From Microlunatus elymi (GTDB lineage: Bacteria > Actinomycetota > Actinomycetes > Propionibacteriales > Propionibacteriaceae), in NCBI RefSeq assembly GCF_007362775.1, contig NZ_CP041692.1, positions 1,240,001 through 1,304,000 on the forward strand: a stretch of DNA of 64,000 nucleotides, in the 5' to 3' direction. A model generated the notes under the pieces. The model worked only from the letters and a program-made list of their open reading frames with translations. It did no database searches and was not told the origin of the DNA. A program made the translations under genes and the position numbers. Shown here one piece after another: positions 53,594-61,373 of the stretch; position 1 is the first letter of the stretch; each line of letters begins with the position of its first letter.

Positions 53594-54532
53594 TCACTTG
53601 AGCTTGGGGTCGAGGGCGTCGCGCAGGTTGTCGCCGATCACCACCAGGGACAGTACGGTCAGCAGCAGGCAGCCGAGCGGAAACAGCAACAGGTACGGGT
53701 ATCCGCCGGTGAACCACGGGGCGCCGTTGGAGATCATGATGCCCCAGCTGATCGCCGGCGGCCGGACCCCGATGCCCAGGAACGCCAGCACCGCCTCGGC
53801 CGAGATGATGCCGGCGATCGCGGTCGGCACCAGCGCGGTCACCGGCGCGATCGCGTTCGGCAGGATGTGGCTGAACATCAGCCGGCGGTCCCGGGCTCCC
53901 AGCGCCCGGGCGGCCTGCACGTAGTCCAGGTTCTTCGCCTCCAGCACCGCGGCCCGGACGTAGCGGGTGTAGCCCATCCAGCCGAACGCGGTGAGCACGA
54001 TCGCCGGCTGGATGATGGTGGCGAAGGCGCCGTCGCCGACGTCGATGTTGCGGAACAGCGTCAGCAGCAGCAGTGCCGCCAGCAGCAGCGGGATCACCAG
54101 GAACACCTCGAGCAGCCGGGACACCGCGACGTCGACCCAGCCGAGGTAGAAGCCGGAGACGACGCCGAGGAAGACGCCGATCAACAACGAGGCGGCCACC
54201 ACGGTGAAGGCGAGCAGCAGGGACGGCCGGGCGCCGTGCGCCAGCTGGGCCAGTACGTCGCAGCCGGACACGTCGGTGCCGAACGGGTGCGGATGGCCGA
54301 AACCCTGCGGATGCAGCTTCGCCACCGAGATGTCGCAGTGCTGCGGGCTGACACTGGTGATCGCCTGCGGGAACGCGGCCACGAAGATGAAGAACAGCGT
54401 GATCACCAAACCGATGATCACGTCCGGCCGCCGCAGCATCTGCCGCAGCACCCCGGACCACATGCCATGGCCCTCGGACAGGTTGGCCTCGACGTCGAGG
54501 TCGATCGTCGCGGCTTGCGTCGCGTCACTCAT
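53594..54532 (-). CDS. oppC: Peptide ABC importer permease (OppC/DppC)
   Basis: A 312-residue permease with the N-terminal OppC helix and the BPD_transp_1 domain. The EAA loop is EAKNLDYVQAARALGARDRR, followed by HILPNAIAPV. About six transmembrane segments are present. Its start overlaps the oppB end by 8 bases, and oppD follows after 13 bases. Confidence 0.92.
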   Translation of the reverse strand: MSDATQAATIDLDVEANLSEGHGMWSGVLRQMLRRPDVIIGLVITLFFIFVAAFPQAITSVSPQHCDISVAKLHPQGFGHPHPFGTDVSGCDVLAQLAHGARPSLLLAFTVVAASLLIGVFLGVVSGFYLGWVDVAVSRLLEVFLVIPLLLAALLLLTLFRNIDVGDGAFATIIQPAIVLTAFGWMGYTRYVRAAVLEAKNLDYVQAARALGARDRRLMFSHILPNAIAPVTALVPTAIAGIISAEAVLAFLGIGVRPPAISWGIMISNGAPWFTGGYPYLLLFPLGCLLLTVLSLVVIGDNLRDALDPKLK

Positions 54533-55529
54533 AGCGGATCCTCGGATCGAGGGCGGCGTAGGCGAGATCGACCAGCAGCATCACGCCGATGATCACCACC
54601 GACAGGATCGTGGTCACTCCGATCACGGTCGAGACGTCGCTCTTCTCCACCGCCTGCCAGAGCAGGTTGCCCATGCCGCGGATGTTCATCACGCCCTCGG
54701 TGATCACCGCGCCGGCCAGCGCGTCGGCGAAGACGAAACCGAGCGCGGTGACGACCGGGATGGAAGAGTTGCGGACGATGTGGAAGCCGGTCACGTATGT
54801 GTTGCCCAAGCCCTTGGACCGGGCCGTCCGAACGTGATCGGCGTTGTAGTTCTCCAACTGCGCCGCCCGCACCAGCCGGATGAAGCCGGCACAGCCGGCC
54901 AGCCCGAGCAGCACTCCCGGGACGATCAAGGTCAGCCACGGATGATCTTGATCGAAGGACGGTTTGAACAGCAGCGCCGGGATCGAGTCCGGTCCGAACG
55001 TGTTTCGGGCCCAGGTGGTCAGCGGCACCGTGAAGATGTAGCGGTAGACCACCAACATCACGAACACCGGGAAGGCGTCGATCAGGATCGACGTCAGCCG
55101 GATCGAGTGATCGGCCGGCTTGCCGCGGAACCGGGCGGCCACCGAGCCGAGCAGCATGCCGGCGAAGAACCAGGTGATGGTGACGATCACGAACAGCCGC
55201 AGCGTGTTCGGCGCGGCCTGCGCGACGAGTTCGGTGATCGGGCGGTCCCGGAAGTCCGTACCGAAGTCGCCGTGCAGGTATTCACCGAGCCGGTGGACGA
55301 ACGGCCGCAGACACGGGTCGCCGGGGCGGCCGTAGCAGGGATCGTCCAGCCCGTACCGCACCTCGACCGCATGCAACTGCCCCGGCGATGGCACCCGATC
55401 GCCGAAGAATGCGAGCGCCGGGTTGCCGTTCAGCTGGATCGCCAGTGTGGTCAGCAGGTGCAGCAGAAACAGCACCAGGAACACGGTGAGCAGACCGAGC
55501 AGCACCCGGCGGATGACATAGGAGACCAA
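54525..55529 (-). CDS. oppB: Peptide ABC importer permease (OppB/DppB)
   Basis: A 334-residue permease: YVIRRVLLGLLTVFLVLFLL (first helix), FGTDFRDRPITELV and the EAA-like loop VRTARSKGLGNTYVTGFHIV. It appears to start with TTG at 55529; no better codon with a ribosome site is visible. It lies 42 bases after the substrate-binding protein gene. Confidence 0.9.
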   Translation of the reverse strand: MVSYVIRRVLLGLLTVFLVLFLLHLLTTLAIQLNGNPALAFFGDRVPSPGQLHAVEVRYGLDDPCYGRPGDPCLRPFVHRLGEYLHGDFGTDFRDRPITELVAQAAPNTLRLFVIVTITWFFAGMLLGSVAARFRGKPADHSIRLTSILIDAFPVFVMLVVYRYIFTVPLTTWARNTFGPDSIPALLFKPSFDQDHPWLTLIVPGVLLGLAGCAGFIRLVRAAQLENYNADHVRTARSKGLGNTYVTGFHIVRNSSIPVVTALGFVFADALAGAVITEGVMNIRGMGNLLWQAVEKSDVSTVIGVTTILSVVIIGVMLLVDLAYAALDPRIRYE

Positions 55530-55571
55530 GGTCAGTCAGCCAAGATCAACTGAGCCGTCGCCGGTGAGTCG

Positions 55572-57275
55572 TCAGCCAACGTACTTCAGCTCCCGCAGCC
55601 GGGTTGCGCCGCTGAACGGGTCGATGACGATGTTGTCCACCCGATCGCTGTAGAACGTCACCGACTTGGAGAAGTCCAACGGAATGGTCGGGAAGTCCTT
55701 GGCCAGGATGTCCTCGGCCTTCTCGTAATCGGTCACCGCGCTGTCGATGTCGGGTGCGGCGTCGCCGTCCTTGAGCGCCTTCTCGAAGGCGGCGTCGTAG
55801 TAGCCGAACTCGGTGTTGCCGTTCTTCGGATCGTCGCTGGAGTAGACCGGGCCGAGGAAGTTCTCGTTCAACGGGTAGTCCGGGAACCAGTTGTTGCGGT
55901 AGGCGCCGTCGAACTTGCGGGCACTGCGCAGCGAGAAGAAGTCGGTGCTGGGGATCAGCTTGTACTTGATGCCCAGGTTCAGGCTGATCTGATCACCGAT
56001 CGCCTTGAAGTAGGCCTCCGAGGTCTCGTCCTTGCCCAGGTAGATGTTCAGCACCTTGCCCTGGGGCCAGCCGCCGGCCTTCGCCAACGCAGCCTTGGCC
56101 GCCTGCGGGTCGTACTTGCACCACTGGCAGACGTTGTCACGGCCGCCGGGGATGCCGACCGGCACCCAGCTGGTGGCCGGCACCGATTGGCCAGGGATTA
56201 CGGTGTCGATGATCTTCTGCCGATCGATCGCCATCGAGATCGCCTTGCGGAATTCGATGTTGTCCCAGGGCTCGTTCTTCTTGTACAGCGGGAATCCGAG
56301 GTAGGTCAGGTCGGCGGTCTGCCGCTCCACCTTGCGGGAGGTGAGGTCGGGATCGTTGTTGGCGGCCTGCCACTGGTCCGGCGGCGGCGCACCAAGATCA
56401 AGATCGCCGGCCTCGAAATCCGGCCAGGAGGACGAACCCGCGTACTCCTTCCAGACGATCTTGTCGTAGTTGGGCGTTTCCTTCAGCGAGTAGCCCTTCC
56501 ACTTGCTCGCGGTCAGCTGGACACCCTGATCCCAGCTGTCGATCTTGAACGGGCCGTTGCCGATCGGCTTCTTGGCACAGGCCTTGATGTCGTCGATGCA
56601 GGACTGGGTGACCGGGTAGAAGCCGGTGTAGCCGAGCATGGTGGAGAAGCCGGCGAACGGGCTGGTCAGGGTGACCTGCAGGGTGGTGTCGTCGACCACC
56701 TTCAGCCCGGACAGCTCGGTCGCCTTGGGCTTCTTGGTGACCGTGACCTTGCCGTCGTCGTCCTCGGTGTACTCGCCCTGCATCTCGTCGTAGCCGGCGA
56801 TCCGATCGAAGAAGTAGTTGTTGTACATCGCGTGCGGCCCGTAGGCGGCGTAGTTCCAGGCGCGGGCGAAGGACGCCGCGTCCACCGGATCACCGTTCTG
56901 GAATTTCAGCCCGGGCTTGATCTTGATCGTCCACACTTTGTTGTCGGTGGTGTCGATCTTGTCGGCGACGTAGTTGTACGGCTTGCCGGTCTTCGCGTCG
57001 TAACGGACCAGCGCGTCGAAGACCACCGAGAGCACGCCGATGTTGTCGCCGACGTGGGCGTCCATCGGCAGCATCGAGTCGACGTCCTGGCCGAGCGCGA
57101 GGTGAACGGTCTTGGTCCCGCCACCACCGCCGGCGTTGTCGTTGTTGTTGTCGCTGCCGCCGCCGGACGTGCAGGCGGCCGTGCTGAGCAGAGCTACGAC
57201 GGCCCCGACGGCCATCAGCTTCTTGGCCGCGGAGACGGCCGGCAAACCCCGCAGGGCCAGACTTCTGGGCACCAT
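55572..57275 (-). CDS. oppA: Peptide ABC importer substrate-binding lipoprotein (SBP_bac_5)
   Basis: A 567-residue lipoprotein starting at ATG 57275 behind AAGGGGAG. Lipobox LLSTAAC is followed by a Gly/Asn-rich linker, then the SBP_bac_5 fold (VWTIKIKPGLKFQNGDPVDA, PIGNGPFKIDSWDQG, IEFRKAISMAIDRQKIIDTV). It captures oligopeptides outside the membrane for OppBCD. It is the first gene of the minus operon oppA-oppB-oppC-oppD. Confidence 0.93.
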   Translation of the reverse strand: MVPRSLALRGLPAVSAAKKLMAVGAVVALLSTAACTSGGGSDNNNDNAGGGGGTKTVHLALGQDVDSMLPMDAHVGDNIGVLSVVFDALVRYDAKTGKPYNYVADKIDTTDNKVWTIKIKPGLKFQNGDPVDAASFARAWNYAAYGPHAMYNNYFFDRIAGYDEMQGEYTEDDDGKVTVTKKPKATELSGLKVVDDTTLQVTLTSPFAGFSTMLGYTGFYPVTQSCIDDIKACAKKPIGNGPFKIDSWDQGVQLTASKWKGYSLKETPNYDKIVWKEYAGSSSWPDFEAGDLDLGAPPPDQWQAANNDPDLTSRKVERQTADLTYLGFPLYKKNEPWDNIEFRKAISMAIDRQKIIDTVIPGQSVPATSWVPVGIPGGRDNVCQWCKYDPQAAKAALAKAGGWPQGKVLNIYLGKDETSEAYFKAIGDQISLNLGIKYKLIPSTDFFSLRSARKFDGAYRNNWFPDYPLNENFLGPVYSSDDPKNGNTEFGYYDAAFEKALKDGDAAPDIDSAVTDYEKAEDILAKDFPTIPLDFSKSVTFYSDRVDNIVIDPFSGATRLRELKYVG

Positions 57276-57402
57276 GGCTCCCCTTCTGCGATGCATCTCG
57301 GCACAAAATCTTGCACGGTCCGCGCCCCCGGTGGGGCAGGCCGCAGATTTGTTACCTCACCGTAGCCCGATCAGGAAGTTCTTGTCGGGTTATCGGGCCG
57401 CG

Positions 57403-57909
57403 TCATCGGCCGCGATCGGCGAAGTCGGTCAGCGCCCGCCCGGTCAGCCGGTAGGTGGTCCATTCGTCCAGCGGTTCGCCACCGACCCGGTCGTACACGG
57501 CGATCGCCGGCGCGTTCCAGTTCAACACCACCCACTCCATCCGGGCGAAGCCGTTGTCGCAGGCGATCCGGGCCAGCCGCTTCAGCAGTGCGCCGCCGAA
57601 TCCCTGTCCGCGAAACTGCGGCCGGACGAAGAGGTCCTCCAGGTAGAGCCCGTGAACGCCCTCCCAGGTGGAGAAGTTGTAAAAGTAGAGGGCGAAGCCG
57701 GCCACCTGATGATCATCGGTCTCGGCCATCAGGCAGAACACCTTCGGGTGCTCGCAGAACAGGGCCGTACGCAGCCCGTCGGCCGTCGCCCGAACCGCGT
57801 CCGGCGCCTTCTCGTAGGTGGCAAGGTCCTTGATCAACGCGACGATGTCGTCAAGATCATCTTCCCGCGCCTCGCGGATCACCACTGGCCCCGCCCCGCG
57901 GATGACCAT
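57403..57909 (-). CDS. GNAT acetyltransferase (diamine/spermidine acetyltransferase-like)
   Basis: A 168-residue GNAT with SSAT-like features: VVIREAREDDLDDIVALIKD, AGFALYFYNFSTWEG, YLEDLFVRPQFRGQGFGGAL (acetyl-CoA loop) and WVVLNWNAPAIAVYDRVGGE. It probably acetylates a polyamine or a small amine. It is monocistronic, with GGGAG ahead of the ATG at 57909. Confidence 0.87.
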   Translation of the reverse strand: MVIRGAGPVVIREAREDDLDDIVALIKDLATYEKAPDAVRATADGLRTALFCEHPKVFCLMAETDDHQVAGFALYFYNFSTWEGVHGLYLEDLFVRPQFRGQGFGGALLKRLARIACDNGFARMEWVVLNWNAPAIAVYDRVGGEPLDEWTTYRLTGRALTDFADRGR

Positions 57910-58026
57910 CGACTCAACTCCCGGATCAGCATGCGGGTCAGGCTATCGGGAACGCCACCGCCGATCGCGGCGAACCTGCGGGAATCCATTCCGCGGCAAG
58001 GTGGCGAATCCCAGGCAGAGAGACAG

Positions 58027-58058
58027 CTGGGCCCCGAGCATGTCTGCTCGGGGCCCAG
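58027..58058 (-). terminator. Terminator of the NlpC/P60 gene
   Basis: A perfect 14-bp stem, CTGGGCCCCGAGCA (58027-58040) and TGCTCGGGGCCCAG (58045-58058) with loop TGTC, lies 40 bases after the hydrolase stop. Confidence 0.8.
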
Positions 58059-58098
58059 CGTTTCGGGGGGTTTCAGTGGTGGATCGGATGGTGGTGCA

Positions 58099-59172
58099 TC
58101 ATGCGGGCCGAACGGCACCGTTGTACGGCATGTACTTCATCTTGATGTACTGCACGGACTGGCCGGGCCGGGGCGCGTGGATGACCTTGCCGTTGCCGGC
58201 GTAGATGCCGACGTGGCTGCGGCCGCTATAGAAGAACACCAGATCGCCCTTCTTCAGCGACGACTTGGAGACCTTCCGCTCCGCGCGGTACTGCGCGTTG
58301 GTGTTGTGCGGGAGCTTGACGCCGGCCGCCCGCCACGCTGCCTGGGTCAGACCCGAGCAGTCGAACGAGCCCGGACCGTTGGCGCCGTAGACGTACGGAT
58401 CGCCGAGCTGCTTCTTCGCGTACGCCAGGGCTTTCAGACCCTTGGACGAGGACGAGGTCAGATGGGCCGCCTTGACCTGCGGCTTCGGTGAGCTGTGGTG
58501 CTTCGGCTTGGACCACTGGCCACCGTGCTGCAGGAAGGACCAGACGCCCTTGCCGGCGATGCCGGTCCGCTTCCAGCCGTACTTGGCCTGGATCGCCTTG
58601 ACCCGGCTGGCGGTGATCTTGCCGTAGTGGCCGGTCGCGTCGACGTTCTTGCCGTACGCGCTCAGCGCCTTCTGCAGCCGGACCACGGAGGTGCCGTTGG
58701 AGCCCTCGACCAGCTTGACCCGGGTGCCCTGGGAGATCAGCGCCACCCAGGTCTTCTTGTTCACGTTGCCGCTGGCCTTCAGGCCGCGGGAGGACTGGAA
58801 CGCCTTGGTCGCGCTGCGATCGGCGTTGCTGAACTGGCCGTTCACCGTGGCGGCGTGGAAGCCGGCCCGTTCCAGCAGGCATTCGGCGGCCCGGACCTGC
58901 TTGCCCCGGTCGCCCTTGGTGATCTTGGCCGCTGATCCGCTCGGATTGCAGGCTCCGGCAGCGGCGGCCGGGCTGGCGGTGGCGAACGCGAGTCCGCCGA
59001 CCAGGGCGGCGCTGGCGGCAACGCCGACCGATGCCCGTCCGAGCTTGCTGGCCGCCGATTGCGGCTCAGGTACCGGACCCAGTGCCCGGCGGGGTCGGAT
59101 GTTCTTCGACGATGGCTTCGACGCACTGATGTCCGCGCGCCGCGCCGCCGGCAACTGGCCGGTTGCGCGCAT
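58099..59172 (-). CDS. Secreted NlpC/P60 peptidoglycan hydrolase with peptidoglycan-binding domains
   Basis: A 357-residue exported protein starting at ATG 59172 behind GAGGGGAG. A Sec signal region (SVGVAASAALVGGLAFATAS, PAAAA) follows a basic N-terminus of about 45 residues. Two PG_binding_1-like units come next (DRGKQVRAAECLLERAGFHA ... FQSSRGL; GTSVVRLQKALSAYG ... IQAKYGW), then a Lys/His/Ser linker. The C-terminal NlpC/P60 domain has Cys272 in FDCSGLTQ, His320 in SHVGIYAG and the third His in VIHAPRPG. It cuts peptide cross-links in peptidoglycan. Confidence 0.93.
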   Translation of the reverse strand: MRATGQLPAARRADISASKPSSKNIRPRRALGPVPEPQSAASKLGRASVGVAASAALVGGLAFATASPAAAAGACNPSGSAAKITKGDRGKQVRAAECLLERAGFHAATVNGQFSNADRSATKAFQSSRGLKASGNVNKKTWVALISQGTRVKLVEGSNGTSVVRLQKALSAYGKNVDATGHYGKITASRVKAIQAKYGWKRTGIAGKGVWSFLQHGGQWSKPKHHSSPKPQVKAAHLTSSSSKGLKALAYAKKQLGDPYVYGANGPGSFDCSGLTQAAWRAAGVKLPHNTNAQYRAERKVSKSSLKKGDLVFFYSGRSHVGIYAGNGKVIHAPRPGQSVQYIKMKYMPYNGAVRPA

Positions 59173-59798
59173 GGACTGCTCCCCTCGATAGATTGCACCG
59201 CGGGTAAGGGGCCCTTCGCGGTGGCGGTCCGGCATCCCGACGCCGAGCCACGGCCGGGACGTTATCTTCCCGTGACCTTCCTGAGCAAACGGTTGCCAAG
59301 CGAGCACACGGATTCCTGATCAGCTCCAAAGGCGACCCTGAGCTGACCTGAACGACCTGAGGGGAACCCAGTGCCTTCACTCGCCGGAACCCGGGCATTC
59401 TCAGGGGCGGTGATCGGGGTCGTACGGGGGTTGGGAGCGTTAGGTCACGATCACGTCACCGGCGAGCGGCCGCGCACGGCCGTTTTCCACCCGTTGTCGG
59501 AATTGAGCGCGAAGCTACCGGCTCGGCCCGGATGTATTCCGGCCGTGGTTGGGGTTCGGTTCGCGATCGGTCTGCGGTAGCCGCTTTCCGCCGGAAGTCG
59601 CTGCTGCCGCGGCCCGCCATCGACGGCCCTGACGTTCGACACCGCCGTTTCGAGCTGGTGGCGTCGTTCCGTAACCTGAGCGGCCATACGCGCTGCGTGG
59701 ACGGCTTCGATCCGCCGGTGCCCGGGCTGGGCGCCCAGTTCTGGCGTGTGGTCGACTTCCGTACAAAGCAGGATCGGACGTGCCGCGCTGCGCAGGAT
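59173..59798. other. Long intergenic region between the NlpC/P60 gene and the rplJ promoter
   Basis: About 620 bases without a credible gene. The first part is the 5' leader of the hydrolase; I looked for a c-di-AMP (ydaO) riboswitch there and could not match the conserved blocks. The rest shows no ribosome site, start or codon pattern that I trust. Confidence 0.4.
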
Positions 59799-59827
59799 TT
59801 GGACCCGATCGGCCGATCCCGTACGCT
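59799..59827 (+). promoter_or_regulatory. Promoter of rplJ-rplL
   Basis: TTGGAC (59799-59804), a 17-base spacer and TACGCT (59822-59827). It would give a leader of about 270 bases, usual for L10 operons. Confidence 0.5.
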
Positions 59828-59958
59828 GGTCGCTGCCGAAGACCGCTGGTCGATCGCAGATCCGAAGAGCTCCCTGGTGGAGCGACCCGCGCAGGTTAAC
59901 TGGTACGACATTTCTTGATCGATGCCTCGGACGCGTCCGGGCGGATGATCATGGTCAG

Positions 59959-59990
59959 CCCCGGGCGCCTGCGCACCGGGGTTTCTTGGT
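59959..59990 (+). promoter_or_regulatory. Attenuator-like hairpin in the rplJ leader
   Basis: CCCCGG (59959-59964) and CCGGGG (59976-59981) enclose a GC-rich loop and are followed by TTTCTT, a terminator-like structure about 115 bases before rplJ. L10 leaders are often controlled by L10-L7/L12 binding (family knowledge). Confidence 0.5.
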
Positions 59991-60104
59991 TTCTGGAGCT
60001 CGTACGAACTTCCGATTCCGCTTCGTTCCTGCGCCACACCGTCGGGCTGACGATTCCCCGGCGATTGGTCGGCGGGGTAATGCAAAGAAGTGGAAGGGAG
60101 ACCC

Positions 60105-60731
60105 ATGGCGAAGCCGGACAAGGTGGCAGCCGTCTCGGAGCTGAAGGAGAAGTTCACCAGCTCCCAGGGCGCCGTGCTCACCGAGTACCGCGGTCTCACC
60201 GTCTCCGAGCTGCGCAATCTGCGTCGCTCGCTTGGTGAGGACGCCAGCTACGCCGTGACGAAGAACACCCTGACCCAGATCGCAGCCCGGGAAGCGGGCA
60301 TCGAGGGCATCGACGAGCAGCTCGTCGGCCCGACCGCGATCGCCTTCATCGACGGTGACCCGGTCAACGTCGCGAAGGGACTCAGGGACTTCGCCAAGGC
60401 GAATCCGCTTCTGGTGATCAAGGGCGGCGTGCTCGAGGGCAAGGTGATCAGCGCCGCCGAGGTGACGAAGCTGGCTGATCTCGAGTCTCGGGAGACGCTG
60501 CTGGCGAAGCTGGCCGGTGCCATGAAGGGCACCCTCGGCAACGCTGCTTCGCTGTTCCAGGCTCCGCTGTCTCAGGCCGCCCGCGTGCTGGGTGCCCTGG
60601 AGGCGAAGGCGCAGGAGGATCCGTCCGTTATCGCCGGAGCCGGATCGGCACCAGAAGCAACCGAAGCTGATGCAGCACCTGCTGCGGATGACAACACCCC
60701 TGCAGCCGACGCTGCGCAAGAAGAGAAGTAA
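60105..60731 (+). CDS. rplJ: 50S ribosomal protein L10
   Basis: A 208-residue L10 starting at ATG 60105 behind GAAGGGAG. Motifs are [61 protein letters not shown] and [20 protein letters not shown]. The Ala/Asp/Glu-rich C-terminal tail beyond residue 175 is an extension common in actinobacteria. It anchors L7/L12 dimers on the ribosome stalk. Confidence 0.97.
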   Translation: MAKPDKVAAVSELKEKFTSSQGAVLTEYRGLTVSELRNLRRSLGEDASYAVTKNTLTQIAAREAGIEGIDEQLVGPTAIAFIDGDPVNVAKGLRDFAKANPLLVIKGGVLEGKVISAAEVTKLADLESRETLLAKLAGAMKGTLGNAASLFQAPLSQAARVLGALEAKAQEDPSVIAGAGSAPEATEADAAPAADDNTPAADAAQEEK

Positions 60732-60746
60732 GGAAGGAACGCCACC

Positions 60747-61139
60747 ATGGCGAAGCTCAGCACCGAAGAGCTCCTTGACGCTTTCAAGGAGATGACGCTG
60801 ATCGAGCTCAGCGAGTTCGTCAAGCAGTTCGAGGACACCTTCGAGGTCACCGCCGCCGCTCCGGTTGCGGTTGCCACCGCTCCGGCCGCTTCCAGCGGTG
60901 ACGGCGCTGCCGCCGAGGAGGAGGGCTCCGATGAGGTCGACGTGATCCTCGAGTCCGCCGGCGACAAGAAGATCCAGGTCATCAAGGAGGTGCGTACCCT
61001 CACCTCGCTCGGCCTGAAGGAGGCCAAGGATCTGGTCGAGGGCGCGCCGAAGCCGGTCCTGGAGAAGGTCGACAAGGACGCCGCGAACAAGGCGAAGGAG
61101 GCCCTCGAGGCCGCCGGCGCCACCGTCACCGTCAAGTGA
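60747..61139 (+). CDS. rplL: 50S ribosomal protein L7/L12
   Basis: A 130-residue L7/L12: N-terminal dimer domain ([20 protein letters not shown]), Ala-rich hinge, and the C-terminal factor-binding domain ([38 protein letters not shown]). AAGGAAGG precedes the ATG, 15 bases after rplJ. Confidence 0.98.
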   Translation: MAKLSTEELLDAFKEMTLIELSEFVKQFEDTFEVTAAAPVAVATAPAASSGDGAAAEEEGSDEVDVILESAGDKKIQVIKEVRTLTSLGLKEAKDLVEGAPKPVLEKVDKDAANKAKEALEAAGATVTVK

Positions 61140-61171
61140 GCACTGCTCACTGAGCGTCTGACATCTCGCCG

Positions 61172-61206
61172 ACAGGGGCGGGCCCGATCCGGGCCCGCCC
61201 CTGTTG
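61172..61206 (+). terminator. Terminator of rplJ-rplL
   Basis: A perfect 15-bp stem: ACAGGGGCGGGCCCG (61172-61186), loop ATC, CGGGCCCGCCCCTGT (61190-61204), then TT. Confidence 0.85.
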
Positions 61207-61373
61207 CATGCCCGGCTCACGTCGCACGATCCAAGCAAAACATCGGGGACACAAGGATCTCTTGACACCGGCTCGGCGCGACCGCAAGACTCCGGTGCCA
61301 GCCGTCCCGTACGGCGCCCGCCGGCCGTCGAACCGCGATGCCGGTCAGGGTCGAAGCACAGGGGAGTGCGCCG

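Noticed and set aside
59173..59400. c-di-AMP (ydaO) riboswitch ahead of the NlpC/P60 gene
   Set aside because: Such riboswitches often precede cell-wall hydrolases in actinobacteria, but I could not match the conserved blocks on the minus strand.
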